Below are positions 52,959 through 62,118 of a stretch of 64,000 nucleotides of DNA, one piece after another. The DNA is from an uncultured Lachnospiraceae bacterium (GTDB lineage Bacteria > Bacillota > Clostridia > Lachnospirales > Lachnospiraceae): assembly GCA_910586615.1 (NCBI GenBank), contig CAJUJP010000001.1, positions 124,001 to 188,000 of the forward strand, given 5' to 3'. The position numbers and the translations under genes are program-made. The notes under the pieces are model-generated. The model searched no databases. It was not told where the DNA came from and saw nothing but the letters and a program-made list of their open reading frames with translations. The stretch's first letter is position 1; every line of letters starts with the position of its first letter.

Positions 52959-54840
52959 AATAATATCTTACCTCCTGCATAGCCGGTTTCTCCGTCCTGT
53001 CTGCAAAAACGATTCCATTACCGGAAAACTCATAATCGCTGGGGCGGTCGTCAAAGTCACCACCGTAACACAGTCTTCTGCCGCCTGTCACCGGATCTCC
53101 GGCATAGACAGCCTGGTCAATATAATCCCATATAAACCCGCCGTGATACATCTCGAAACGGTCCAGCAGGTCAATATAAGACTTCATGCCGCCCATGGAG
53201 TTGCCCATATCATGCATATATTCACATAGCAAAAAGGGCTTCTTCGGATCATTTTCCAGATATTCAATAATTTCCTCCGGTCTGGCATACATCCGGCTCT
53301 CCACCTCAGATACAGAATCCTCGTATGCCCGGTTGTGAAATACACCCTCATAGTGCACCAGCCTGCCGTCATCTTTCTCCTTGAAAAAGCGCTGCATTGC
53401 CCCAATATCATCACCCACGTAAGACTCATTGCCTAACGACCAGAACAGAATCGACGGATGGTTTTTAAATGTTTCAAAATTGCTCCTGGCTCTGTCAAGC
53501 ACCGCCTCTTTCCACTGCGGCAGGCTGCCCGGCACGTTCCAGGAGGGCTCCGTAAATGCTTTCTGCCAGGATCCGTGACTCTCAAGATTCGTCTCAGACA
53601 TCACATAAATCCCGTTTCTGTCACACAAGTCATACCATACAGGCTGATCAGGATAATGACAGGTACGAACCGCATTGATGTTATTATGCTTAAAGCACTG
53701 AATATCCCATTCCATATCCTTAAGTGTGATACATCTGCCGCCCTCCGCACTCCACTCATGACGGTTGACCCCGTTGATGACCAGTTTCCTGCCGTTAAAC
53801 AAAATAACCTTGTCCCTGATCTCAATACGGCGAAATCCCGTCTCACAGGAAACGGCTTCCACCACCTCTCCCGACTCATCCCGCAGCATGACCGCCAGTT
53901 GATACAGATACGGATTTTTGTTTTCCCAGAGATGAGGTTCTCTCACCCCATCAAAAGATACGTCCATCGTTTCTGCCGCTGTCAGCGTCTTTTCCGCAAC
54001 CACCAGTCCTTCCTGATCCTTCAGGGAAAGGGTTACCTGCCCGCCCCTCTGTATTCCTTCATCCTTTTCCCCTGACAGTATCAGTTTCACACTGACACTG
54101 CCCTCTTTCAGATCATCGGAAAGCACCGGCTTCACCCACAGATCCTCCACATGCAGTTTCGGTTTTGCGTACAGCGTGACATTTCTGTAAATTCCCGAAA
54201 AACGGAAGAAATCCTGATCCTCAAGATAAGCCGCCGTGCTGTTTTTGTATACTTCCACCGCCAGCACATTGCCCCTGTCTTTTATATATGGGGTCAGATC
54301 AAACTCCGAAGGTGTAAAACTGTCTTCCGCATAGCCTATAAACACATCGTTCAGCCACACATACATGGCCTGCTCCACACCTTCAAAGCAGATGCAGACT
54401 CTTTTGCCGCGAAGTCCCTCATCCAGATCAAAAACCTTCCTGTAGGATCCCACCGGATTGTAATCAGCCTCACTGAAAGATCCTGCCTCTGTCCTGTTCT
54501 CTCCCAGTGCATAGGCAGGACGGCGAAACACCTTCCCCTCCCAGGGATACATCGTGTTGACATACTGTATCCTATCATAACCTGCCATCTGAATATGACA
54601 GGGCACTTCAATCTTCCCGAATCCACTCGTATCATAGTCCGCGTGATAAAAATCCGCCGGACGCTCTGCAGGATTCACAGAATAAGCAAACTGCCACTTT
54701 CCATCCAGTGACTGCCGCAATGAACTTTGCTGCCGCTCCATCTCATTTTCATTCGCATAAATCTTATGATCGCTGTGCGCCGCAAGCTGTCCTACCCGGA
54801 ATACCTGCGGGTCGTCCAGCCATTTTATGTCAGCCTGCAT
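52942..54840 (-). CDS. lacL: Beta-galactosidase large subunit (LacL-like, GH2)
   Basis: A 632-residue GH2 enzyme. The jelly-roll starts near SLDGKWQFAYSVNPAERP. The immunoglobulin-like part lies in the middle. INGVNRHEW, TCHYPDQPVWYDLCDRNG and the acid/base Glu in GNESYVGDD start the barrel half. The nucleophile Glu is in LLCEYMHDMGNSMGG. It hydrolyses beta-galactosides and needs the LacM part for a full active site. No signal peptide, so it is cytosolic, which is odd inside a glycan-assembly locus. The ATG at 54840 has GGAGAGGAGG. Confidence 0.9.
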   Translation of the reverse strand: MQADIKWLDDPQVFRVGQLAAHSDHKIYANENEMERQQSSLRQSLDGKWQFAYSVNPAERPADFYHADYDTSGFGKIEVPCHIQMAGYDRIQYVNTMYPWEGKVFRRPAYALGENRTEAGSFSEADYNPVGSYRKVFDLDEGLRGKRVCICFEGVEQAMYVWLNDVFIGYAEDSFTPSEFDLTPYIKDRGNVLAVEVYKNSTAAYLEDQDFFRFSGIYRNVTLYAKPKLHVEDLWVKPVLSDDLKEGSVSVKLILSGEKDEGIQRGGQVTLSLKDQEGLVVAEKTLTAAETMDVSFDGVREPHLWENKNPYLYQLAVMLRDESGEVVEAVSCETGFRRIEIRDKVILFNGRKLVINGVNRHEWSAEGGRCITLKDMEWDIQCFKHNNINAVRTCHYPDQPVWYDLCDRNGIYVMSETNLESHGSWQKAFTEPSWNVPGSLPQWKEAVLDRARSNFETFKNHPSILFWSLGNESYVGDDIGAMQRFFKEKDDGRLVHYEGVFHNRAYEDSVSEVESRMYARPEEIIEYLENDPKKPFLLCEYMHDMGNSMGGMKSYIDLLDRFEMYHGGFIWDYIDQAVYAGDPVTGGRRLCYGGDFDDRPSDYEFSGNGIVFADRTEKPAMQEVRYYYGLHE

Positions 54841-54907
54841 CGTATATCCTCCTCTCCTGTCTCCAACCGGAAACCGCCTGTGCCGCCGGTCCTCCTGTCG
54901 CTTTTTT

Positions 54908-54936
54908 ATTGTAGCAAAAAACTCATGCCGCGTAAA
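54908..54936 (-). promoter_or_regulatory. Promoter of the lacL-lacM-pseF(-pseI) transcript
   Basis: On the minus strand TTTACG (54931-54936), a 17-base spacer and TACAAT (54908-54913). It stands back to back with the pseG promoter, with six bases between the two -35 boxes. Confidence 0.55.
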
Positions 54937-54942
54937 TCAGAT

Positions 54943-54971
54943 TTGCGTTTTTACGTTGGAATATATATACT
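54943..54971 (+). promoter_or_regulatory. Promoter of pseG
   Basis: TTGCGT (54943-54948), a 17-base spacer and TATACT (54966-54971). The predicted leader is about 35 nt before ATG 55013. Confidence 0.6.
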
Positions 54972-55012
54972 GGAAGCATGATCTCATTCAAAACCCCGGG
55001 AGGCTTTCCATC

Positions 55013-56173
55013 ATGACAAACTGCAGTTCAGATTCCACACTCAATCAGGCAAAACAGACACCGGCCTCGACCGATGCACCGCACATCTATTTCAGAACAG
55101 ACGGCAACAGCGAGATTGCCACGGGACATCTGATGCGTTGTCTGGCCATTGCCCGTGCCTGTGCAAAAGCGGGCGCAATGGTTTCCTTTATCCTGTCAGA
55201 CAAAGAAAGCCTTTCTCTTATAAAAGAACGGTTTGCTTTCCCCGGAGAATTTGAAACGCACTGTCTGGGCAGCGACTACAGGCAGCTTCCCGGAGAACTG
55301 CCCGGCCTGCTTTCCTATCTTCAAAAAAAAGAGTCCTCAGTCATCGGATCTGTTTCTTCCAGACCCTGGCTCTTTGTGGACTCCTATTATGCCACTCCCG
55401 CTTATCTGGAAGCTCTCGGCCGGGTCTGCCGCACAGCTTACCTGGACGATCTCAGGTCCTTTGACTGTGCCGTTGACCTTGTGATCAATTATGATACAGA
55501 GGAGGACTGCCCCTGTTATGCCCGTGCCGCCCACAAACTGCTGGGCGTGCAGTACACCCCGCTGCGGGAACAGTTTCATTCTCCTGCATACGAAGTGCGC
55601 CCTGAGGCAGCCCATGTGCTGCTATCCACCGGAGGCACCGACCCCCTGGGTGTGGCACAGCATTTGCTGGAAACCGTCTGCTCTATGGACTCGCCCGGCA
55701 CTGCACTGCAGTCTCTCCACTACCATATTCTGACCAGCCGTTCAAACACCCGCTACGATGCTCTGACCGCCCTGGCTGACAAGTATCCCTCCATTCATAT
55801 TCATGAAGGGATTACGGATGTGGCTTCCCTGATGGCATCCTGCGATCTTGCCGTCTCCGCAGGCGGCACCACCCTCTGCGAACTCTGCGCCGTGGGGGTT
55901 CCCGCCGTAAGTTATATCATGGCCGACAACCAGCGTACTGCCGCGGCATCCTACGCAGACCGGGGGCTGATTCCTTGTGCGGGAGATATCCGTATGGTGC
56001 ACGGACATAAATCAGAACAGCCTTTGGTAAACCCGGAAACCGTGGCAAATATTTTCTCTTTTCTGACAACCATGTCACAAAATTACGCCGCACGCAAAGA
56101 AAGCTCCCAAAAAATGAGAGCTTTCCTGAATGGCTCCGGAGCAGATCTGATCGCCCGGGCACTCTTATCCTGA
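55013..56173 (+). CDS. pseG: UDP-2,4-diacetamido-2,4,6-trideoxy-altropyranose hydrolase
   Basis: A 386-residue protein from ATG 55013 (GGGAGG upstream); the frame extends to 54827 over the promoter. IYFRTDGNSEIATGHLMRCLAI holds the catalytic His39 in the GH-x-MRC motif of PseG. LLSTGGTDPLG and SAGGTTLCELCAVGVP are the UDP-binding GT-B-like elements. It removes UDP before PseI acts. It stands alone on the plus strand, facing the GT-C-like gene with 16 bases between the two stops. The N-terminal 20 residues are an extra polar extension. Confidence 0.87.
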   Translation: MTNCSSDSTLNQAKQTPASTDAPHIYFRTDGNSEIATGHLMRCLAIARACAKAGAMVSFILSDKESLSLIKERFAFPGEFETHCLGSDYRQLPGELPGLLSYLQKKESSVIGSVSSRPWLFVDSYYATPAYLEALGRVCRTAYLDDLRSFDCAVDLVINYDTEEDCPCYARAAHKLLGVQYTPLREQFHSPAYEVRPEAAHVLLSTGGTDPLGVAQHLLETVCSMDSPGTALQSLHYHILTSRSNTRYDALTALADKYPSIHIHEGITDVASLMASCDLAVSAGGTTLCELCAVGVPAVSYIMADNQRTAAASYADRGLIPCAGDIRMVHGHKSEQPLVNPETVANIFSFLTTMSQNYAARKESSQKMRAFLNGSGADLIARALLS

Positions 56174-56189
56174 ATGATATCGTACCATG

Positions 56190-58445
56190 TCATGCTTCCT
56201 GTGTCTCTTCTCGGCCTTCCTCTGAAGCGCTTTTCCTTCTCCTTTTCCATGCCTGCAGGACAAACGCCGCAATTGTCAGTGCCGTAACCAGATTCGCCAG
56301 TACAAAGGCTGGCACAGGGCCGTATCGGATATTGATCTGATGCTCCATACCGTCTCCCTTGACCGTAAACCGCATTCTGGCACCCAGTCCCCTGTCTATC
56401 GTCACCCTGTCTCCATTTTCATCGTAAGCACGATAACCGAGATAACCCTGAATCGGAATCTCAATATAAGCGCCCTCTGCATCCGCCGTATAGACCAAAA
56501 CTGCCTTTGTGCCCTTTTTCCGGAAATCCTTCACCGTGACATGTTCGATGTCGGATGTGACCACACTGAGAGCCATCTCATCGTCACCTGCACCTTCGAT
56601 CCGCCATTCAAAGGCATAGAACAGGCCGATATTGGATGCCATCTTGCTCTCATGCCCCTTGGAAGCGACAGACTGTGCGTTGGCGTAAGGCATATGGCTG
56701 TTATCCGAAGGCACAGAAACGATCACCAGCAGATTCAATCCCACCAGAAGCGCAAACAGCTGGTTTCGATGGGGCTTCAGAATCTGCGATTCTGATAAGC
56801 CAATCACTCCCACAAACAGAAAACATGCCGATGCCGGTCCCAGAAAACGCCACGGAAACTGCATCATCGTGGCAATATTGTGAAACAGACTGTTTGCCAG
56901 CATCGCCCTGCTGGGAAAATACCCCGTTGTCATAAAAGCCAGCATAACCCCCAGCACAAGCAGATACAGCAAAAAACCATCCCGTTCTGTTTTTTTCCTG
57001 TCCCGCTCACACAGCAGGAAAATCACCCCGATTCCCACACACCCAAGAAGCGCCAGTCCAAAGGAAAAATACTGCTTATTGTAAAGGCTCAATGTCTGGG
57101 TAAAGTTGGAGGGATTGATGGACTGCTCAAAATAACCGCTCCATCTGAGCACCTCCGTACTCAGATCTTCCTTGAAATAATAGTAGACAAAAGGTACAAG
57201 ATACCATATGTTCAATAAAATCGTCACACCCACTGCCTTAAGGATCTGCACATACCGTCGCTCCCGCAGGATTTTCACGCACCACACAAGCGCCGTAACC
57301 ACGCAGAATGCTGCCGCGTAAGCCGCACTCAGGATATGGCTCTGCAGGATTCCGCTGAATCCGATCACCAGAAAATACCAGTACTTCCTCTCTCCCATAA
57401 TTACATGATAAAGTCCGGCGATCAGCAGCGGCCAGAAAACCAATGCCAGCGTCTCCCCCAGATCCCCTCTGGAAAAAATATTCGTAAACCGGTAAGGCAT
57501 CAGCGTATAAATTACCACGCCCAGAATAATGCTTCTACGGGATCTGCACATGGATCTGACCGCAGCATAGGCACAGACCGCTGAACCAAGATTCGCCAGA
57601 AAGATCAGAACCTTGTAAGACAGTCCCAGAGATACCCGGCAGATCCTTAAGAACGCGCCGATGTACAGGAACAGATAAGGATACATCGCATTCAGATATC
57701 CATTCCCGCCCAGTCCTTCCGGCTGAATATTCACCGGAATCTGGCCATCCAGAATACCATCCTTCAACCCTTCCAGGCGCGCCAGATGAAAGCACAGATC
57801 GTCTCCATTATAAAGAAATGTCTGCATCATCGGCGTGGTGGCGAGCAGCGCCACTCCCAAAATAACGCTGTAATCCACAAGCTGTTCCTGCGTCAGTCGT
57901 TTTTTACCGTCACCGGTCCAGTACTTCCATACAGCCAGGCTGCACAGAAAAAAGATCAGAAGGAAAAAATATGTATCCGTATAGAACAGTGTGCGCGGCA
58001 TCAGACTCAGCTTTTTGATGGTCAGCGCACCTTTTCCGCTGTAATTGACCTGCAGCTGCATCTGCTTGGCATCTTTTGACAGTGTAAACTCCTCAGTCAT
58101 TTTCGAACGCAAAGGATCCATGGGCCAGGCTGCCAGCTTCCGTCCCTGTTCCCACAGTTCCAGAACAGAATCTGCTTCCTCCGCCGCATATTCCAGCGTG
58201 AACGTGTAAGTCCCCCTGTTCATGACATATTGAGGCGTGCTGGCAACTACGCCGTTAACCGCCACAGATTCCCGCAGCAAAAGGCTGTCCTCCGAATCGA
58301 TCAGTCCCACGGAATGCTGAAGATGTGATCCCGCATACTGCAGCGGACACCTTCCCTCATCTCCCATCCACAGCAGCAGCCCGATCATGCATACTGTGAC
58401 AAGATAGATTATTTTACTTTTCATGGATATTTCTGTTGTCTGCAT
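56190..58445 (-). CDS. Large GT-C/YfhO-like polytopic membrane protein
   Basis: A 751-residue protein. One N-terminal helix and a 120-residue external domain precede about eleven helices. LYNGDDLCFHLARLEGLKDGI is the acidic first-loop motif, and PEGLGGNGYLNAMYPYLFLY the next conserved stretch. They resemble the uncharacterised GT-C family annotated as 6-pyruvoyl-tetrahydropterin-synthase-related or YfhO-like. A second external domain lies near the C-terminus. The ATG at 58445 has AAGGGG; ATG 58424 is possible. It likely transfers a sugar outside the membrane. Confidence 0.65.
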   Translation of the reverse strand: MQTTEISMKSKIIYLVTVCMIGLLLWMGDEGRCPLQYAGSHLQHSVGLIDSEDSLLLRESVAVNGVVASTPQYVMNRGTYTFTLEYAAEEADSVLELWEQGRKLAAWPMDPLRSKMTEEFTLSKDAKQMQLQVNYSGKGALTIKKLSLMPRTLFYTDTYFFLLIFFLCSLAVWKYWTGDGKKRLTQEQLVDYSVILGVALLATTPMMQTFLYNGDDLCFHLARLEGLKDGILDGQIPVNIQPEGLGGNGYLNAMYPYLFLYIGAFLRICRVSLGLSYKVLIFLANLGSAVCAYAAVRSMCRSRRSIILGVVIYTLMPYRFTNIFSRGDLGETLALVFWPLLIAGLYHVIMGERKYWYFLVIGFSGILQSHILSAAYAAAFCVVTALVWCVKILRERRYVQILKAVGVTILLNIWYLVPFVYYYFKEDLSTEVLRWSGYFEQSINPSNFTQTLSLYNKQYFSFGLALLGCVGIGVIFLLCERDRKKTERDGFLLYLLVLGVMLAFMTTGYFPSRAMLANSLFHNIATMMQFPWRFLGPASACFLFVGVIGLSESQILKPHRNQLFALLVGLNLLVIVSVPSDNSHMPYANAQSVASKGHESKMASNIGLFYAFEWRIEGAGDDEMALSVVTSDIEHVTVKDFRKKGTKAVLVYTADAEGAYIEIPIQGYLGYRAYDENGDRVTIDRGLGARMRFTVKGDGMEHQINIRYGPVPAFVLANLVTALTIAAFVLQAWKRRRKSASEEGREETQEA

Positions 58446-58479
58446 TCATGTCCCCTTAATTTTGCTCTTTTCCGCTCTC

Positions 58480-59508
58480 TCAGCGTTTCAGTTTCCTGCG
58501 CAGCCCCCGGTATCCCCACAGCAGTTTATAATACAGTATAAAGAATGCTGTAGATTTCAGCTGCATCCGGACAAGCTTCTTCTCCTCGGCTCCGATACGC
58601 TCCCTGTAATACACATTTTCCTGAAATGCCGGGAAGGTCTCTGCCATCTCCCGCCCCAGCCGCTTCACGAATCCGTACCGCACCGGCCGCACACCCTGCA
58701 TATAGGTAAAAAGCGTATTTACATAGAACAGGGTTGCAAAAGTAAATTCCAGTTCCCCGTGATACTGCTCCAGATATCCGTAGTCTCTTGCTTCCTGCAG
58801 CATGATCCGCCCCGCCTCCATGCGGTCCTCGCACCGTTTTGCGGTGATCGTATGAACCGTGGATGTATCATGCTGGTAATAATAGTATAACGGTTCTTCG
58901 ATATATTCAAAATGTTTTGCCCGCAGCATCCATGAATTGGCCAGTGCATTGTCCTCATAAAAAATACCCGCCGGAAAACGTCCCGGATGATCGATAACAA
59001 TCTCTCTGCGGTATACCTTCACCACAAGGCTTCCACTGTCCAGAATAAGCGACCGATACTTTTCCTCATTCAGCACACCCGTCTGCTCCTGCTTGTTGTT
59101 GTGCACCACCCGGCCGATCTTCATACTGTGCTCTCCGGTCAGATGATAGTCACAGCCTACCATATCCGCACCGGTCTCCTCGCCTTTACCGATCAGCCGT
59201 TCATAGAAATCCGGCGTGATCCAGTCGTCACTGTCAATAAAGCCGATCCAGTCGCCTTTCGCCAGTTCCATGCCGATGTTTTTGGCTCCGCCCTGTTTCT
59301 GATTGACCCCGGAATGAATGGCGTGGAACTTTTCAGGATATAATTGCTCATAGCGCTGTAAAACCGCCCAGGAATCATCGGTGGAGCAGTCGTCCACCGC
59401 CAGGATCTCATAGTCCTCTATGGTCTGCGTCACCAGTGAATTCAGACAATATTCCAGTTTCCCGTCTGCCGCCATATTATACACCGGCACAATGATCGAT
59501 AATTTCAT
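58480..59508 (-). CDS. Glycosyltransferase family 2 (GT-A)
   Basis: A 342-residue cytosolic enzyme. LSIIVPVYNMA starts the fold. VDDCSTDDSW binds the nucleotide. GFIDSDDWITPDFYE contains the metal-binding DSDD. GIFYEDNALANSW carries the probable catalytic ED. The C-terminal 100 residues are helical with basic ends, perhaps for membrane contact. It should add one sugar with inversion. It lies between the GT-C-like gene and pseC, 34 bases from the former. Confidence 0.87.
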   Translation of the reverse strand: MKLSIIVPVYNMAADGKLEYCLNSLVTQTIEDYEILAVDDCSTDDSWAVLQRYEQLYPEKFHAIHSGVNQKQGGAKNIGMELAKGDWIGFIDSDDWITPDFYERLIGKGEETGADMVGCDYHLTGEHSMKIGRVVHNNKQEQTGVLNEEKYRSLILDSGSLVVKVYRREIVIDHPGRFPAGIFYEDNALANSWMLRAKHFEYIEEPLYYYYQHDTSTVHTITAKRCEDRMEAGRIMLQEARDYGYLEQYHGELEFTFATLFYVNTLFTYMQGVRPVRYGFVKRLGREMAETFPAFQENVYYRERIGAEEKKLVRMQLKSTAFFILYYKLLWGYRGLRRKLKR

Positions 59509-59608
59509 AACATCCCCGTTTCCATTCCGTGTCCGCTTATACAGCCTGCCTCAAAATTACGATTATCTGCAAAAAGAACAGGTTGTGTAATTGCTTCCGA
59601 TGCCTGCC

Positions 59609-60826
59609 TTACTCTGCGGCATAATATTCCGCAATCTTCGTCACAGCCCGGATTACACTCTCCACATCCTCATCGGTCATGGCATAGTAAAGCGGCAGGG
59701 AAATAATCTCCTCATACAGTTTCTCCGCGTTGGGACAGATCCCTCTGCGGTAACCCAGCTTTTCATAATAAGGAAAAAAGTAAGTGGGAATATAGTGTAC
59801 GTTACAGCACACATTTTCCGCCGCCAGAGCGTCAAAAAACTGCTTTCTGTCAATGGCCAGCTTCTCCGGTACAATACGCAGGATATACAAATGTCTGGTG
59901 GTATCTGACTCCGGAATCTCCCGCTGCACGAACAAAGACGGCAGTCTCCCGAAAGCCTCATCGTACCGCGCCACGATTTCTTTCCTCCGTCTGCTGAACA
60001 TGGGAAGCTTATCAAGCTGGCTGATGATCAGCGCCGCCTGAATATCTGTCATGCGGTAATTGTATCCCAGATCCACCTGTTCATAATACCATGCGCCCTC
60101 CGGCTCATGCACCATCAGATCCCTGTTTCTCGTAATTCCATGGGAACGGTAGAGCAGAAGCTTCTGGTAAAGGGACTCGTCGCTGGTCAACACCGCACCC
60201 CCTTCTCCGCCGGTAACCGTCTTAACCGGATGGAAGCTGAAAGTCGTCATATCAGCGATAGAGCCGTTGGCTTTGCCTTTATACTTCGTACCGATCACAT
60301 GGGCACCGTCCTCAATCAGCGTAAGTCCATGCTTTCTGCAGATCTCCCTGAGCGGATCCAGCGCCGCCGATTGTCCCGTGTAGTCCACGGCAACCACCGC
60401 TTTCGTCTTCTCTGTGACTGCCTCCTCCACCTTCTGCGGATCAATATTATAAGTCTCCGGATCAATATCTGCGAAAACCGGCCTTGCACCACAGTACAAT
60501 GCACAGTTTGCAGATGCCGCAAAAGTTATGGGCGTGGTGATCACTTCATCCCCTTCACCAACTCCTGCGGAAAGCGCCGCAATATGCAGCGCCGCCGTAC
60601 CGTTACTGCATACCACCGCATATTTCGCCCCGGTCAGTGCACAAAGCTTGTCTTCCAGTTCCCTGATCTTCGGCCCGCAGGTCAGATCTCCGTATCTGAG
60701 CACCTCCACAACAGCCTGCACATCCGCCTCGTCTATGTATTGGTGCCCGTAATAAATTTTTGTCTCCCTGACGGGCATCCCGCCCTCAATAGCGGGTTTA
60801 TCGGTCTCCTGCCGGTTTCTTATCAT
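59609..60826 (-). CDS. pseC: UDP-4-keto-6-deoxy-L-AltNAc aminotransferase
   Basis: A 405-residue DegT/DnrJ/EryC1 aminotransferase from ATG 60826 (AAAGGAGAG upstream). YYGHQYIDEADVQAVVEVL and SNGTAALHIAAL are PseC-like. EDGAHVIGTKYKG and SFHPVKTVTGGEGG contain the cofactor-binding Asp and PLP lysine. VHYIPTYFFPYYEKLGYRRG is a good PseC landmark. It aminates the product of PseB. The pseB gene lies 189 bases upstream, separated by a hairpin region. Confidence 0.88.
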   Translation of the reverse strand: MIRNRQETDKPAIEGGMPVRETKIYYGHQYIDEADVQAVVEVLRYGDLTCGPKIRELEDKLCALTGAKYAVVCSNGTAALHIAALSAGVGEGDEVITTPITFAASANCALYCGARPVFADIDPETYNIDPQKVEEAVTEKTKAVVAVDYTGQSAALDPLREICRKHGLTLIEDGAHVIGTKYKGKANGSIADMTTFSFHPVKTVTGGEGGAVLTSDESLYQKLLLYRSHGITRNRDLMVHEPEGAWYYEQVDLGYNYRMTDIQAALIISQLDKLPMFSRRRKEIVARYDEAFGRLPSLFVQREIPESDTTRHLYILRIVPEKLAIDRKQFFDALAAENVCCNVHYIPTYFFPYYEKLGYRRGICPNAEKLYEEIISLPLYYAMTDEDVESVIRAVTKIAEYYAAE

Positions 60827-60893
60827 TTTCTCTCCTTTTACGGTTGTCTGATCCATCTTCTGACTGCTCCCTTTCCCTTCCTGTCACCACAAA

Positions 60894-60918
60894 GGACATG
60901 CACCTGTCATGCATGTCC
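60894..60918 (-). other. Perfect 9-bp hairpin between pseB and pseC
   Basis: ggacatgca (60894-60902) and tgcatgtcc (60910-60918) pair perfectly around a 7-base loop. tgcacctg at 60899-60906 can instead pair with caggtgca at 60956-60963, so two exclusive structures are possible. Only a short T-run follows on the minus strand. Confidence 0.5.
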
Positions 60919-61015
60919 CTCATTCAACCATTCTGCCATAAAACATCATACATCCCAGGTGCACGACAGCATTCAACCTGCTATAGTCATATACCGGACA
61001 TCCTGAAGAAGCATC

Positions 61016-62011
61016 TTATTTCTCCAGTTCCACATCCTTAAGAAGTTCTCTGATATCTTCCACCGACAGCCACTCTTTGTTCGTACCGGAACTGTAGGAA
61101 AATCCTTCCTCCACCTTCTTACCGCTCAGATCGGGCTGCTGCCTGTCATTCCATGTCATCTGCGGATAAACGATAAAATGCTTGTCATACTCATAAGTCG
61201 TATGGGAATCCTCCGGCGTCACCATGATCTCATGAAGCTTCTCGCCCGGACGGATCCCGGTCTCCCTGATGGTGCATCCCGGCGACATCGCCTCCGCCAG
61301 ATCCGTCACCTTAAAAGACGGAATCTTGCTGATAAATGTCTCGCCGCCCTTGGCCTCTGCCAGTGCTTTGATCACCAGTTCCACGCCCTGGGTCAGACTG
61401 ATCCAGAAACGGGTCATACGCACATCCGTCACCGGCATCTCCGTAATCCCTTCTTTGACCAGCTTATGGAATACCGGAATGACTGAGCCGCGGCTGCCCG
61501 CCACATTGCCGTAACGTACAATGGAAAAATTAATATCTTTAGCGCCGGCATAAGCATTGGCTGCCACGAAAAGCTTGTCCGATACAAGCTTTGTGCCGCC
61601 GTAAAGGTTCACGGGATTGACCGCCTTATCGGTGGACAGCGCCACCACCTTCCGCACACCTGTGTCCAGCGCCGCGTCGATCACGTTCATTGCACCATGA
61701 ATATTGGTCTTGATCGCTTCATTGGGATTATATTCACAGGCCGGCACCTGTTTCAAAGCCGCCGCGTGAATGATATAATCCACGCCCTCGCAGGCTCTCT
61801 TCAAACGCTCCACATCACGCACGTCGCCGATAAAGAACCGAAGTCTGCTTTCATATTCTTTAAACTCGTCTGCCATAAGCCACTGTTTGAACTCATCCCG
61901 CGAATATATAATAATTTTCTTAGGATCATAGTGGGTCAGCACGTATCTTGTAAAGCATTTACCAAAAGACCCTGTCCCCCCGGTGATCAGTATCGTTTTA
62001 TTATTTAACAT
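61016..62011 (-). CDS. pseB: UDP-GlcNAc 4,6-dehydratase, 5-inverting
   Basis: A 331-residue soluble SDR enzyme. ILITGGTGSFGKCFTRY binds NADP. IIYSRDEFKQW and HAAALKQVPACEYNP are PseB landmarks. LSTDKAVNPVNLYGGTK is the active site with Asp-Lys and Tyr. It converts UDP-GlcNAc to UDP-4-keto-6-deoxy-L-AltNAc, the first pseudaminic acid step. AAGGAGG before ATG 62011 is nearly ideal. It is the first gene of the leftward transcript, behind the promoter at 62038-62066. Confidence 0.92.
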   Translation of the reverse strand: MLNNKTILITGGTGSFGKCFTRYVLTHYDPKKIIIYSRDEFKQWLMADEFKEYESRLRFFIGDVRDVERLKRACEGVDYIIHAAALKQVPACEYNPNEAIKTNIHGAMNVIDAALDTGVRKVVALSTDKAVNPVNLYGGTKLVSDKLFVAANAYAGAKDINFSIVRYGNVAGSRGSVIPVFHKLVKEGITEMPVTDVRMTRFWISLTQGVELVIKALAEAKGGETFISKIPSFKVTDLAEAMSPGCTIRETGIRPGEKLHEIMVTPEDSHTTYEYDKHFIVYPQMTWNDRQQPDLSGKKVEEGFSYSSGTNKEWLSVEDIRELLKDVELEK

Positions 62012-62037
62012 GAGGTTTCCTCCTTACATTGTTTTTA

Positions 62038-62066
62038 AGTATAGCATAGGGAAAATTTGTTTGCAA
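62038..62066 (-). promoter_or_regulatory. Promoter of pseB
   Basis: On the minus strand TTGCAA (62061-62066), a 17-base spacer and TATACT (62038-62043). The leader is about 20 nt, ending in a strong AAGGAGG. Confidence 0.78.
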
Positions 62067-62118
62067 TCTTCTCTCTTCTTAAGTTTATCCTGAAATGAAT
62101 GCCTGTATAACTCTTCCT

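Noticed and set aside
60894..60918. Rho-independent terminator after pseB
   Set aside because: The stem is strong but only three T residues follow on the minus strand, and pseC has no obvious promoter of its own.
50044..62011. Flagellin glycosylation island
   Set aside because: No flagellin, flagellar assembly or Maf-type transferase genes occur in the window; many GT-C and ligase genes point to a surface polysaccharide.
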